From NCBI GenBank assembly GCA_021442645.1, contig JABUSR010000094.1:1-9827 (forward strand): 9,827 nt of DNA, in the 5' to 3' direction. The position numbers and the translations under genes are program-made. Each line of letters opens with the position of its first letter. The stretch's first letter is position 1. Origin of the DNA: Ruminiclostridium sp. Its GTDB lineage: Bacteria > Bacillota > Clostridia > Oscillospirales > Oscillospiraceae. The notes beneath the pieces are model-generated. The model made no database searches. It saw only the letters and a program-made list of their open reading frames with translations, and had not been told where the DNA came from. This document shows, piece after piece, positions 1 through 7,877 of this stretch.

Positions 1-6
1 CGGAGG

Positions 7-43
7 CGATTAAAACAAGCCAATTCTTGTCTTGTTTTAATCG
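7..43. repeat. AT-rich 13-bp perfect inverted repeat
   Basis: CGATTAAAACAAG (7-19) is matched exactly by CTTGTTTTAATCG (31-43) around an 11-nt loop. Inside it, ACAAG (15-19) can also pair with CTTGT at 26-30, so the hairpin can slip. It is much richer in A/T than the coding DNA around it. No T-run follows it directly on either strand, so it is not a standard terminator. Its role is unknown: it could be the end of an upstream transcript, a protein-binding palindrome or a remnant of something beyond the edge. Confidence 0.7.
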
Positions 44-80
44 GATTTCAGTATAAAAAACCGCACGCGCAACCGATATG

Positions 81-111
81 CCACGCTGCCGAATCCGGCA
101 GCGTGGTTTTT
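81..111 (+). terminator. Rho-independent terminator of an upstream off-window gene
   Basis: An 11-bp perfect stem (81-91 with 96-106, starting CCACGCTGCC) closes a 4-nt loop and is followed directly by TTTTT (107-111). The T-run shows that it works rightward, so it ends a plus-strand gene lying left of the window. On the minus strand the nearest T-run is about 20 nt away, so it is a poor terminator for the ClC gene that converges on it. No good minus-strand terminator was found for that gene. Confidence 0.85.
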
Positions 112-144
112 CTGTATCATTATATTATCATATGAGGAAACAGG

Positions 145-1392
145 TCATGCTTCGGGCTTTTCCGCCCGGGGCTGCCCCCACCGGGGCACCAGGCTGCCGA
201 TATAGGCCGCGGCCATGAGCCAGGGGATGACCCGCACCGGGAAGCACAGCAAAAGCAGCAGTGTCACCGCCAGGGGCCTACGCAGAATGACACCCAGGAG
301 GCCTGCGGTGATGACACCCAGGCAGAAGGCCTCGTTGAGACCGGACAGCATGGCCACGCCACAGCCGATGCTCACCCCGCAGAAAATCACCGGGAAGAAG
401 TGCCCGCCCCGCCAGCCGGACTGGATGCACACATTGGTCAGGAAAAGCTTCACCCCGCCGGTGAGAATCAGCAACCAGGGGGCGTAGTTCAGGTAGGTCT
501 CCGTCAGCTCCGCCATCTGCTCCTCCCCTGAAAAGAGGGTCAGGGGCAGGCAGGTGCCTAAGATTCCCAGGATCAGCCCGCCCAGGGTGGTGCTTACCAC
601 CAGAGGAAACGTCCCCTGCAGGGCAGTAAAAAATCGGTGGGTCAGCCGCTCAAAGAGCAGGTACAGATAGCCGAAGGCCACCCCCAGCAGAGCCAGGGGG
701 ATTCCCCACAGCCGCTCGGCGGAGGTGATGTCCGGCCCGTCTACCCGGGGCAGGCCCATGGAGCCGCCAAACAGTTGGTTCAGCCCCCAGAAGACCCCGA
801 AGGCCGCCAGCACCGCCGCCACATTGGAGACCAGCTTGGCCGCCCGGGGCAGGACGGTATCCCGCGCCCCGTCGGCGGGCTCCTCCAGGGGTACCGCCAG
901 GCCGAAGAGAGGCGACCCGAAGACCACGCCCAGGGCCGCACTGATGCCCAGGGTGGGCAGGTCAGCCAATTGCTGCCGGGCGGCATTCCGGTGGTCCCGC
1001 ACCCAATAGCACAGGCCCACGATAATCCCCGTCAGGCCGGCCTCCGGGCCGATGCTGGCCCCGAAGACCAGGGGCAGCAGGGCGCAGAGAAAGCAGGGCA
1101 GCAGGTTGTCGTAGGGGTAGGCCTTGTCCCGCTTTACCTTTTTGAGGACGGTCTCCAGCTCATCCGGGCAGTCCCCCACCCGACCCTTGTACAGACCCAG
1201 GATGAGGCCGCCCAGAAGGCCCATGACTACGGGGTAAAAGCTCCAACCCAGCCGGGCGGGGACGGTCTCCCACAAAAGACCGATGCCCAGCTCCATCAGC
1301 CGGAGGAATACCCACACCACCAGGGCAGCGGCAGCCCCCAGAAGGGCGCAGAAAATCAGGTAGGCAATCCGTTTGGCCGTTCTCTGTTCCAT
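145..1392 (-). CDS. ClC-family chloride channel/transporter (SLGPE-type clade)
   Basis: This is an integral membrane protein of 415 aa, almost entirely hydrophobic helices with short charged loops, which fits the usual ClC fold of many tilted membrane helices. The three ClC signature loops are seen in order. GDCPDEL (73-79) sits where GSGIP is usual, SIGPEAG (113-119) where GREGP is usual, and GGHFFPVIFCG (329-339) matches GGIFxPxLxxG. PLEEP (168-172) aligns by eye with the IEE segment that holds the intracellular proton glutamate of ClC antiporters. The gating glutamate position appears to be Ile114, so H+ coupling is doubtful. The SGEEQM segment (288-293) is, from memory, typical of this bacterial subclade. 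ATG at 1392 is chosen because GAGGGG lies 7 nt upstream. A GTG at 1407 would add five residues and overlap the preceding stop by 4 nt, but has no ribosome site. It lies 11 nt behind the K+ channel gene and is surely cotranscribed. Substrate (Cl- or another anion) is not proven. Confidence 0.9.
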   Translation of the reverse strand: MEQRTAKRIAYLIFCALLGAAAALVVWVFLRLMELGIGLLWETVPARLGWSFYPVVMGLLGGLILGLYKGRVGDCPDELETVLKKVKRDKAYPYDNLLPCFLCALLPLVFGASIGPEAGLTGIIVGLCYWVRDHRNAARQQLADLPTLGISAALGVVFGSPLFGLAVPLEEPADGARDTVLPRAAKLVSNVAAVLAAFGVFWGLNQLFGGSMGLPRVDGPDITSAERLWGIPLALLGVAFGYLYLLFERLTHRFFTALQGTFPLVVSTTLGGLILGILGTCLPLTLFSGEEQMAELTETYLNYAPWLLILTGGVKLFLTNVCIQSGWRGGHFFPVIFCGVSIGCGVAMLSGLNEAFCLGVITAGLLGVILRRPLAVTLLLLLCFPVRVIPWLMAAAYIGSLVPRWGQPRAEKPEA

Positions 1393-1403
1393 ACGCACGC
1401 CCC

Positions 1404-1817
1404 TCACCGCAGCTGTTTCGCCTGCCGGGAGAGCTCCTCCAGCTCCTCCGGGGAGAGCTCCGGCAGCCGCTCCAGCCGATCCAGGAATTGAAGCCGGGCC
1501 TGGTCGTACTGCCGGTGGACGGTCTCGTTAAAGTAGGCCACCACCACGCCGGTGACCACGGCCACCGCAAAGAGGGAGTAGCAGGAAATCAGGATGGAGC
1601 AGACCCGCCCCACGAAGGTGACGGCCACCACATCGCCGAAGCCGGTGGTGAACACCAGGGCGCAGCAGTACCAGACGGCCTCCCGGTAGGTCTCGATTCC
1701 CGGCTCCACCGCCCACAGCACCAGGGCGACCAGGAACAGGAACCCCACAAAGCCCAGCAGGATCTCCCCCGCCCGGGTCTTTCGGAGAACCATACATAGT
1801 ACCCTCAGCTTCTTCAT
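1404..1817 (-). CDS. Small two-transmembrane potassium channel
   Basis: This 137-aa protein has the KcsA-like pore plan. A first membrane helix spans about 19-38, a pore helix about 43-56, the selectivity filter TTGFGD is at 57-62 (family consensus TxG[YF]GD), and the second helix spans about 70-95. A charged, helix-prone cytoplasmic tail (about 100-137, rich in Leu, Glu and Arg) could form a tetramer-stabilising bundle. There is no RCK/TrkA nucleotide domain and no voltage sensor, so it should be a simple K+ pore forming tetramers in the cytoplasmic membrane. ATG at 1817 is preferred: AAGGGGG lies 9 nt upstream. An in-frame ATG further up lies inside the -10 box and cannot be in the transcript. 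The ClC gene follows 11 nt later on the same strand, suggesting paired movement of K+ and an anion. Gating stimulus is unknown. Confidence 0.9.
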   Translation of the reverse strand: MKKLRVLCMVLRKTRAGEILLGFVGFLFLVALVLWAVEPGIETYREAVWYCCALVFTTGFGDVVAVTFVGRVCSILISCYSLFAVAVVTGVVVAYFNETVHRQYDQARLQFLDRLERLPELSPEELEELSRQAKQLR

Positions 1818-1857
1818 GGGCCAGGGCCCCCTTTCCTCCACTCTTATTTTCGATACC

Positions 1858-1886
1858 ATTTTAAAAAATAAAGGGGAACTTGTCAA
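1858..1886 (-). promoter_or_regulatory. Sigma-A promoter of the K+ channel-ClC operon
   Basis: Read on the minus strand, TTGACA (1886-1881) is followed after exactly 17 nt by TAAAAT (1863-1858). The -35 box is perfect and the -10 box is one base from consensus. Transcription should start near 1851, giving a leader of about 35 nt that contains the ribosome site of the K+ channel gene. Confidence 0.85.
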
Positions 1887-1958
1887 CTGCCGGCGCCCGT
1901 CCCCCGGGGGCAAAAACAGCAGGTTTTCTGCCCAACGGGACATTTTTTCATTTGTATC

Positions 1959-1987
1959 TTGCAATCTGCCCTCGTTCCATATATAAT
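1959..1987 (+). promoter_or_regulatory. Sigma-A promoter of typA
   Basis: TTGCAA (1959-1964) precedes a perfect TATAAT (1982-1987) by 17 nt. A second TATAAT lies 7 nt later (1989-1994) but has no -35 box at proper distance. An A/T-rich stretch with TTTTTT (1943-1948) just upstream could act as an UP element. Start expected near 1994. It diverges from the K+ channel promoter, with about 70 nt between the two -35 boxes. Confidence 0.75.
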
Positions 1988-2033
1988 ATATAATTTGGAA
2001 AGAAACTGCATTCATGCGAATTATCATAGATCT

Positions 2034-2046
2034 GAGGTGCAAACCT
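2034..2046 (+). promoter_or_regulatory. typA ribosome-binding site inside a small GCAA-loop hairpin
   Basis: GAGGTG (2034-2039) matches the Shine-Dalgarno consensus and ends 7 nt before the GTG at 2047. AGGT (2035-2038), GCAA (2039-2042) and ACCT (2043-2046) form a 4-bp stem with a GNRA tetraloop that ends directly at the start codon. The hairpin would partly mask the site. It is short and could be chance. Confidence 0.5.
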
Positions 2047-3882
<1,836 letters not shown>

Positions 3883-3888
3883 GCCCTG

Positions 3889-3918
3889 CGGGCGCCCTCA
3901 GTGAGGGCGCCCGTTTTT
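3889..3918 (+). terminator. Rho-independent terminator of typA
   Basis: CGGGCGCCCTC (3889-3899) pairs perfectly with GAGGGCGCCCG (3903-3913) around a 3-nt loop, followed at once by TTTTT (3914-3918). It begins 6 nt after the typA stop. A second hairpin (3925-3931 with 3935-3941, loop CGC) follows but has no T-run. Confidence 0.95.
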
Positions 3919-3952
3919 CCCGGGCGGGGACCGCGTCCCCGGGGGCCCTGCC

Positions 3953-3989
3953 ATATCCCACAGAAGAGGGGCAAATATCCCACAGAAGA
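3953..3989 (+). repeat. Pair of 15-bp direct repeats upstream of the rpsO promoter
   Basis: ATATCCCACAGAAGA occurs at 3953-3967 and again, with no mismatch, at 3975-3989. The copies are spaced 22 bp start to start, about two helical turns, so a protein could meet both on the same face. The second copy ends 15 bp before the -35 box of rpsO. This suggests an activator or repressor site, but no known regulator motif was recognised. Confidence 0.65.
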
Positions 3990-4004
3990 TGTGGAAAATC
4001 CCCC

Positions 4005-4033
4005 TTTACAATCGGCTGACCCGGTGGTATACT
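4005..4033 (+). promoter_or_regulatory. Sigma-A promoter of rpsO
   Basis: TTTACA (4005-4010) and TATACT (4028-4033) are separated by 17 nt, and TG at 4025-4026 makes an extended -10. Both boxes are one base from consensus. Start near 4040 gives a leader of about 118 nt. A TATAAT at 4035-4040 has no matching -35 box. Confidence 0.85.
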
Positions 4034-4063
4034 ATATAATACGCGTGCAATGCGCAATTCTCA

Positions 4064-4130
4064 CCCTGACTTAGTCCCGGGAGCAATGCCTGTCTCACAG
4101 GAGTTCACCTGCCCGTCACTCAGTCACGGG
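4064..4130 (+). promoter_or_regulatory. Structured rpsO leader, candidate S15 autoregulatory element
   Basis: Two similar segments lie in the untranslated leader. The first (4064-4081) can fold as CCC/GGG plus GAC/GTC. The second (4112-4130) pairs CCCGT with ACGGG. Between them CCTGT (4089-4093) can pair with ACAGG (4097-4101), or instead CAGG (4098-4101) with CCTG (4108-4111). The two pairings exclude each other. S15 is known to repress its own mRNA in several bacterial groups through unrelated leader structures, so such an element is expected here, but the fold and its function are inferred. Confidence 0.4.
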
Positions 4131-4157
4131 TAAATAACTTGAAAGGTGGAACCTACC

Positions 4158-4424
4158 ATGATTCGTAAGGACGAAAAGACCGCAGTCATCGAAGCCAACC
4201 GCACCCACGAGACCGACACCGGTTCTCCCGAGGTCCAGATCGCTATCCTCACCGCTCGCATCAACGAGCTGACCGAACACCTGAAGGTGCACATCCACGA
4301 CAACCACAGCCGCCGCGGCCTGTATAAGATGATCGGCCGCCGCCGTAAGCTGCTGGACTATCTGGCAAAGAAGGACATCGAGCGTTATCGTACCCTGATC
4401 GCCAAGCTGGGCATCCGTAAGTAA
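4158..4424 (+). CDS. rpsO: Small ribosomal subunit protein S15
   Basis: S15 binds 16S rRNA at the central-domain three-way junction and is a primary binder in 30S platform assembly; it also contacts 23S rRNA in the bridge between subunits. The product is 88 aa, the normal length with the start Met counted. Family landmarks are visible: TGSPEVQIAILTARI (22-36), the rRNA-contact segment HxxDxHSRRGL near 45-55, then the basic GRRRKLLDYL. ATG at 4158 is used, with AAGGTGG 8 nt upstream; a GTG 12 nt earlier lies within that ribosome site and is not the start. The gene sits before pnp, an order conserved widely in bacteria. Its own terminator follows, so pnp is reached only by readthrough or by another promoter. 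Confidence 0.98.
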   Translation: MIRKDEKTAVIEANRTHETDTGSPEVQIAILTARINELTEHLKVHIHDNHSRRGLYKMIGRRRKLLDYLAKKDIERYRTLIAKLGIRK

Positions 4425-4467
4425 GAGATCCCCGCTTCCCGCAGTTTGATACGTTAAGTCTCTGAAT

Positions 4468-4501
4468 GGGGCGGTGTGGGAGACTGCACCGCCCCTTTTT
4501 T
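4468..4501 (+). terminator. Rho-independent terminator between rpsO and pnp
   Basis: GGGGCGGTG (4468-4476) pairs perfectly with CACCGCCCC (4487-4495), followed by TTTTTT (4496-4501). The 10-nt loop is larger than usual. It should reduce rather than forbid readthrough into pnp, so rpsO would be expressed above pnp. Confidence 0.9.
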
Positions 4502-4527
4502 CCCCGGCACATTATCATCTGTATCCC

Positions 4528-4612
4528 GGCGGAGGGCCCTACTTTAGCCTTTGAACGTATGCCCGCTCTCCCGGACATGCCTTCAAGTGCTAAATCAGGC
4601 AGTCTCTCCGCC
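4528..4612 (+). promoter_or_regulatory. Structured region before pnp with a long-range stem
   Basis: GGCGGAGGG (4528-4536) can pair over nine bases (one G-U) with the segment 4604-4612 that ends in CTCCGCC. Inside, TGCCT (4578-4582) can pair with AGGCA (4597-4601). The outer stem ends 33 nt before the start codon. PNPase autoregulates in E. coli through a cleaved leader stem, so a comparable role is possible, but only by analogy. I found no convincing promoter between 4502 and 4644; TTGAAC at 4551 lacks a -10 box. Confidence 0.35.
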
Positions 4613-4644
4613 AGAACGATCCCAACACAGAAAGGAGTCGCATT

Positions 4645-6792
4645 ATGGCAACCATCATCACCAAGAAGCAGTTTAACAACCACCTGTATGAGACCGAGAT
4701 CGCCGGCCGCCCCTTCTCCCTGGAGTTCGGCAAAGTGGCCGAGCTGGCCAACGCCTCTGCCCTGGTCAAGTACGGCGACACCACCGTCCTGGTGGCTGTC
4801 ACCGCCGCCCCCCGTCCCCGTGACGGCGTGGATTTCTTCCCTCTGTCCGTTGACTTCGAGGAGAAGCTGTACGCTGTGGGCCGCATCCCCGGTTCCTTCA
4901 TGCGCAGAGAGGGCCAGCCCTCCCTGCCCGCCGTCCTGGCCTCCCGCGTCATCGACCGCTCCATCCGTCCCCTCTTCCCCGGTGATTTCCGCAACGACGT
5001 GGTCGTGACCTGCACCGTCATGTCCGTGGACCGGGCCTGCTCCCCCGAGGCAGCAGCTATGGTGGGCGTGTCCGCCTGCCTGTCCGTGTCCAACATCCCC
5101 TGGGCCGGCCCCATCGGCTGCCTGGAGGTGGGCTATGTGGACGGCCAGATTGTCATGAACCCCACCCAGGACCAGAAGGATGTCTCCAAGCTGGATCTGA
5201 CCGTCGCCGCCACCGCCGGTAAGGTGGTCATGATCGAGGCCGGCGCCGACCAGATTCCCGACGACGTCATGTATGACGCCATCGTCAAGGCCCACGAGGA
5301 GATTAAGGCTCAGGTGGCCTTCATCAACGGCATCGTGGCCGAAATCGGCAAGGAGAAGATGACCTACGACCACGCTGACTTCGACCAGGTCCTCTTCGAC
5401 AAAATCGTCGCCGCCACCATGGACGAGGCCAAGGCCGCCATGGACACTGACGACAAGAACATCCGCGAGGAGCGCTGGAACAAGCTCATCGACCACTGGC
5501 ACGAGCTCTTCCTGGAGGAGTTCCCCGAGATGGACCAGTATCTGGAAGAAATCACCTATAAGTTCCAGAAGAAGATCGTCAAGGCCTGGCTGCTGGAAGG
5601 TCACCGCGTGGACGGCCGCCAGAAGAACGAGATCCGTCCCCTGGCCGCCGAAGTCGGCGTCCTGCCCCGGGTCCACGGTTCCGGCCTGTTCACCCGCGGT
5701 CAGACCCAGGTCCTGTCCGTTGCCACCCTGAACACCCTCTCCGCCTGCCAGAAGCTGGATACCATCTGGCCCGAGGCTGAGAAGCGCTATATGCACCACT
5801 ACAACTTCCCCTCCTACTCCGTGGGCGAGGCCCGCGGCGCCCGCAGCGTCAACCGCCGCGAGAAGGGTCACGGCGCCCTGGCTGAGCGCGCTCTGGACCC
5901 CGTGATTCCCTCCGTGGAAGAGTTCCCCTACGCCATTCGCGTGGTCTCTGAGGTCGTCTCCTCCAACGGTTCCACCTCTCAGGGCTCCATCTGCGGCTCC
6001 ACCCTGGCCCTCATGGACGCAGGCGTGCCCATCAAGGCCCCCGTGGCCGGCATCTCCTGCGGTCTGATTCAGGACGACGACGGTTCCTTCACCACCTTCA
6101 TCGACATCCAGGGCGTGGAAGACTTCCACGGCGAGATGGACTTCAAGGTGGCCGGTACCAAGGCCGGTATCACCGCCATCCAGATGGACATTAAGAACGA
6201 CGGTCTGTCCCACGCCATCATCGCAGAGGCCCTGTCCATCACCAAGGATGCCCGCTTCGCCATCCTGGACGAGATCATGCTGCCCTGCATCAGCCAGCCC
6301 CGTGCTGAGGTCAGCCAGTATGCGCCCAAGATGATCACCATGAAGATCGACCCCGACAAGATCCGCGAGGTCATCGGCAAGGGCGGCTCTGTCATCCAGA
6401 AGATCACCGCCGAGTCCGGCGCACAGATCGACATCGAGGACGACGGCACCATCCACATCGCCTCCCCCGATGCCGCCTGCTGCGACATCGCCAAGAAGAT
6501 GATCGATACCATCGTCTTCGTCCCCGAGGTGGGTATGCTGTACTACGGCAAGGTGGTCCGCATCCTGACCTTCGGCGCCTTCGTGGAACTGGCCCCCGGC
6601 AAGGACGGCATGGTCCACATCTCCAAGCTGGCTGAAAAGCGCGTGGAGAAGGTGGAAGATGTGGTCAACATCGGCGACATGGTCTGGGTCAAGGTCACCG
6701 ACATCGACGAGAAGGGCCGTGTAAACCTGTCCCTGCGTGACGCCCAGCGTGAGCTGGCCGCCATGGAGGCCCGGGACGCCAAGAGAAAGTAA
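4645..6792 (+). CDS. pnp: Polyribonucleotide nucleotidyltransferase (PNPase)
   Basis: PNPase is a trimeric 3'-5' exoribonuclease that uses phosphate to release nucleoside diphosphates. It degrades mRNA and can also add tails. The 715-aa product has the full set of domains: a first RNase PH core (about 10-230), a helical linker, the catalytic second RNase PH core (about 320-560), a KH domain with GKGG at 578-581, and an S1 domain from about 627 to 700. The expected catalytic residues are present in EDFHGEMDFK: Asp493, Asp499 and Lys501. The residue between them that is usually Asp is Glu497. The phosphate/RNA loop reads NRREKGHG (403-410) rather than GRREIGHG. SNGSTSQGSICG keeps the Ser-rich phosphate site. 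The start has AAAGGAG 7 nt upstream. queG follows after 12 nt, so the two are likely cotranscribed. Confidence 0.97.
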   Translation: MATIITKKQFNNHLYETEIAGRPFSLEFGKVAELANASALVKYGDTTVLVAVTAAPRPRDGVDFFPLSVDFEEKLYAVGRIPGSFMRREGQPSLPAVLASRVIDRSIRPLFPGDFRNDVVVTCTVMSVDRACSPEAAAMVGVSACLSVSNIPWAGPIGCLEVGYVDGQIVMNPTQDQKDVSKLDLTVAATAGKVVMIEAGADQIPDDVMYDAIVKAHEEIKAQVAFINGIVAEIGKEKMTYDHADFDQVLFDKIVAATMDEAKAAMDTDDKNIREERWNKLIDHWHELFLEEFPEMDQYLEEITYKFQKKIVKAWLLEGHRVDGRQKNEIRPLAAEVGVLPRVHGSGLFTRGQTQVLSVATLNTLSACQKLDTIWPEAEKRYMHHYNFPSYSVGEARGARSVNRREKGHGALAERALDPVIPSVEEFPYAIRVVSEVVSSNGSTSQGSICGSTLALMDAGVPIKAPVAGISCGLIQDDDGSFTTFIDIQGVEDFHGEMDFKVAGTKAGITAIQMDIKNDGLSHAIIAEALSITKDARFAILDEIMLPCISQPRAEVSQYAPKMITMKIDPDKIREVIGKGGSVIQKITAESGAQIDIEDDGTIHIASPDAACCDIAKKMIDTIVFVPEVGMLYYGKVVRILTFGAFVELAPGKDGMVHISKLAEKRVEKVEDVVNIGDMVWVKVTDIDEKGRVNLSLRDAQRELAAMEARDAKRK

Positions 6793-6804
6793 GCCCATCA
6801 CAAT

Positions 6805-7644
6805 ATGAATGAACTCTGGACGGCCGCCGGTGCGGCGGCGTGGGGCGCCGCCGAACTGGGCGGCCTCCGGTCTTTTCTGACCCCCGGGGCCGGGGATGCC
6901 ATCGAGGCCCTCTGCCCCGGCGCGGTCACCGTGCTGGTGGCCGCCTTCCCCTACTATGCCGGGGAGGCCCCCGGGAACCTCTCCCTCTACTGCCGAGGGG
7001 AGGATTACCACCGGGTCCTGGCCCGGCGGTTGGAGCAGGTCTGCCTGGCCCTCCGGGCCCGCCACCCCGGCCATACCTTTGTTGCCGGGGCGGACAACTC
7101 CCCGGTACCCGAGCTGGCGGCGGCGGAGCTGGCCGGAGTGGGCCACCGCGGCGGCCACGGTCTGCGTATCGTGCCCCCCTACGGCTCCTATGTGTTCCTG
7201 GGGAGCGTCCTCACCGACCTGCCCGTGCCCCCGACGGCTCCCTCTGCAGGCAGCCTCTGTCCGGAGGGCTGCCACGCCTGCCGGAAGGCCTGCCCCACCG
7301 GGGCCCTCACCGACAGGGGCTGTGACCCCGCTCGGTGCCTATCGGCCCTCACCCAGCGCAAGGGAGCCCTGACCCCGGCGGAGGAATCCCGACTCCGGAA
7401 CAGCCCTGCCCTCTGGGGCTGTGACCTCTGCCAGCTGGCCTGCCCCTGGAACCGGAAGGTAGCCCTCTCCCCCCTGCCAGAGTTCCGGGAGGATCTCACC
7501 CCCACCCTTTCCGCCGAAGAGCTGGAAGGCCTCAGCAACAAGGCTTTTCGGAAGCGCTACGCCCATAAAGCCTTCTCCTGGCGGGGCATCGCCCCCTTGA
7601 AACGAAACCTGGACCTGCTGTCCGGCCGGGACCCCCGGCCCTGA
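6805..7644 (+). CDS. queG: Short epoxyqueuosine reductase-like protein (QueG family)
   Basis: QueG uses cobalamin and two [4Fe-4S] clusters to reduce epoxyqueuosine to queuosine in the anticodon of certain tRNAs, in the cytoplasm. The N-terminal half shows the family's cobalamin-binding domain: LSLYCRGEDYH (59-69), DNSP with Asp97 at the site of the catalytic Asp, and YGSYVFLGSVLTD (126-138). The double ferredoxin part has C152, C156, C159 and C163-P, then C173/C178, then C206xxC209xxxC213PWN. The first Cys gap is three residues, one more than usual. The motif normally reading GWxGKN is GHRGGHG (113-119 area), so the Trp and Lys are lost. At 279 aa it lacks the C-terminal HEAT-like repeats of long QueG (about 380 aa). 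No Shine-Dalgarno is seen before the ATG; translation may be coupled to pnp, which ends 12 nt earlier. Family is clear; exact substrate is less sure. Confidence 0.85.
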   Translation: MNELWTAAGAAAWGAAELGGLRSFLTPGAGDAIEALCPGAVTVLVAAFPYYAGEAPGNLSLYCRGEDYHRVLARRLEQVCLALRARHPGHTFVAGADNSPVPELAAAELAGVGHRGGHGLRIVPPYGSYVFLGSVLTDLPVPPTAPSAGSLCPEGCHACRKACPTGALTDRGCDPARCLSALTQRKGALTPAEESRLRNSPALWGCDLCQLACPWNRKVALSPLPEFREDLTPTLSAEELEGLSNKAFRKRYAHKAFSWRGIAPLKRNLDLLSGRDPRP

Positions 7645-7664
7645 CCGGATTCCGCTGTCCCTCT

Positions 7665-7698
7665 CCCCACCTGTTTCCCCAGGTGGGGCTTTGTTTTT
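7665..7698 (+). terminator. Rho-independent terminator of the pnp-queG unit
   Basis: CCCCACCTG (7665-7673) pairs perfectly with CAGGTGGGG (7680-7688) over a 6-nt loop, followed by CTTTGTTTTT (7689-7698). It starts 20 nt after the queG stop. Confidence 0.93.
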
Positions 7699-7735
7699 GC
7701 CGGGAAGAATTTTCCATCCGTGCACACGAATCATC

Positions 7736-7764
7736 TTGACAGACCGTCTTTTGCCGATTAAAAT
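7736..7764 (+). promoter_or_regulatory. Sigma-A promoter of rny
   Basis: TTGACA (7736-7741) and TAAAAT (7759-7764) are 17 nt apart, the same two hexamers and spacing as the K+ channel promoter. Expected start near 7771, leaving a leader of about 158 nt before rny. Confidence 0.88.
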
Positions 7765-7796
7765 AAAATGCAGTATAAATATGCAGACGCAGAGGC

Positions 7797-7877
7797 GGCC
7801 GTCTCATTTTTGATACGGCCCCGGGGTCTTTGCGCCTGCTTTCAGCGGGCCCGCCTGATACACACCGGGCGTTTTTT
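7797..7877 (+). promoter_or_regulatory. rny leader with three hairpins, the last terminator-like (possible attenuator)
   Basis: The first hairpin pairs GGCCGT (7797-7802) with ACGGCC (7815-7820), with an inner TCA/TGA stem. The second pairs GCCTGC (7834-7839) with GCGGGC (7845-7850). The third pairs CGCCTG (7852-7857) with CGGGCG (7866-7871) and is followed at once by TTTTTT (7872-7877). CGCCTG also occurs at 7833-7838, so the 3' arm of the third hairpin could be captured by the earlier copy. This is the layout of a terminator with competing pairing, placed between promoter and gene. It matches no riboswitch or T-box that I recognise. One 7-nt palindrome-rich GC stretch (7845-7854) complicates the fold. 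Confidence 0.5.

Noticed and set aside
1..43. Inverted repeat as a CRISPR unit or integron attC site.
   Set aside because: There is a single copy with no spacers, no integrase and no gene cassette nearby.
120..144. TATATTATCATATG region as a promoter.
   Set aside because: It has -10-like strings on both strands but no -35 box at proper spacing and no gene starting next to it.
3953..3995. The CCCACA repeats and nearby TGTGGAAAA as DnaA boxes or an origin.
   Set aside because: They do not match TTATCCACA closely (an extra C is present), there are too few, and dnaA/dnaN are absent.
5836..5880. Variant NRREKGHG loop in PNPase as a sign of a degraded enzyme.
   Set aside because: The catalytic Asp493, Asp499 and Lys501, the KH and S1 domains and full length are intact. 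As far as I recall, similar loop variants occur in related Clostridia.
4261..7275. Minus-strand open frame of about 1,004 codons opposite pnp and queG (similar long ones at 1948-3831 and 7842-9650).
   Set aside because: They lie opposite well-identified genes and their products are low-complexity (rich in Gly, His, Leu, Val, Asp). This is the normal result of G/C-ending codons in the true genes. They have no ribosome site or family motif.
7797..7877. rny leader as a T-box or known riboswitch.
   Set aside because: No T-box TGGNACC-type bulge or other recognisable conserved core, and rny is not an amino-acid or metabolite gene.
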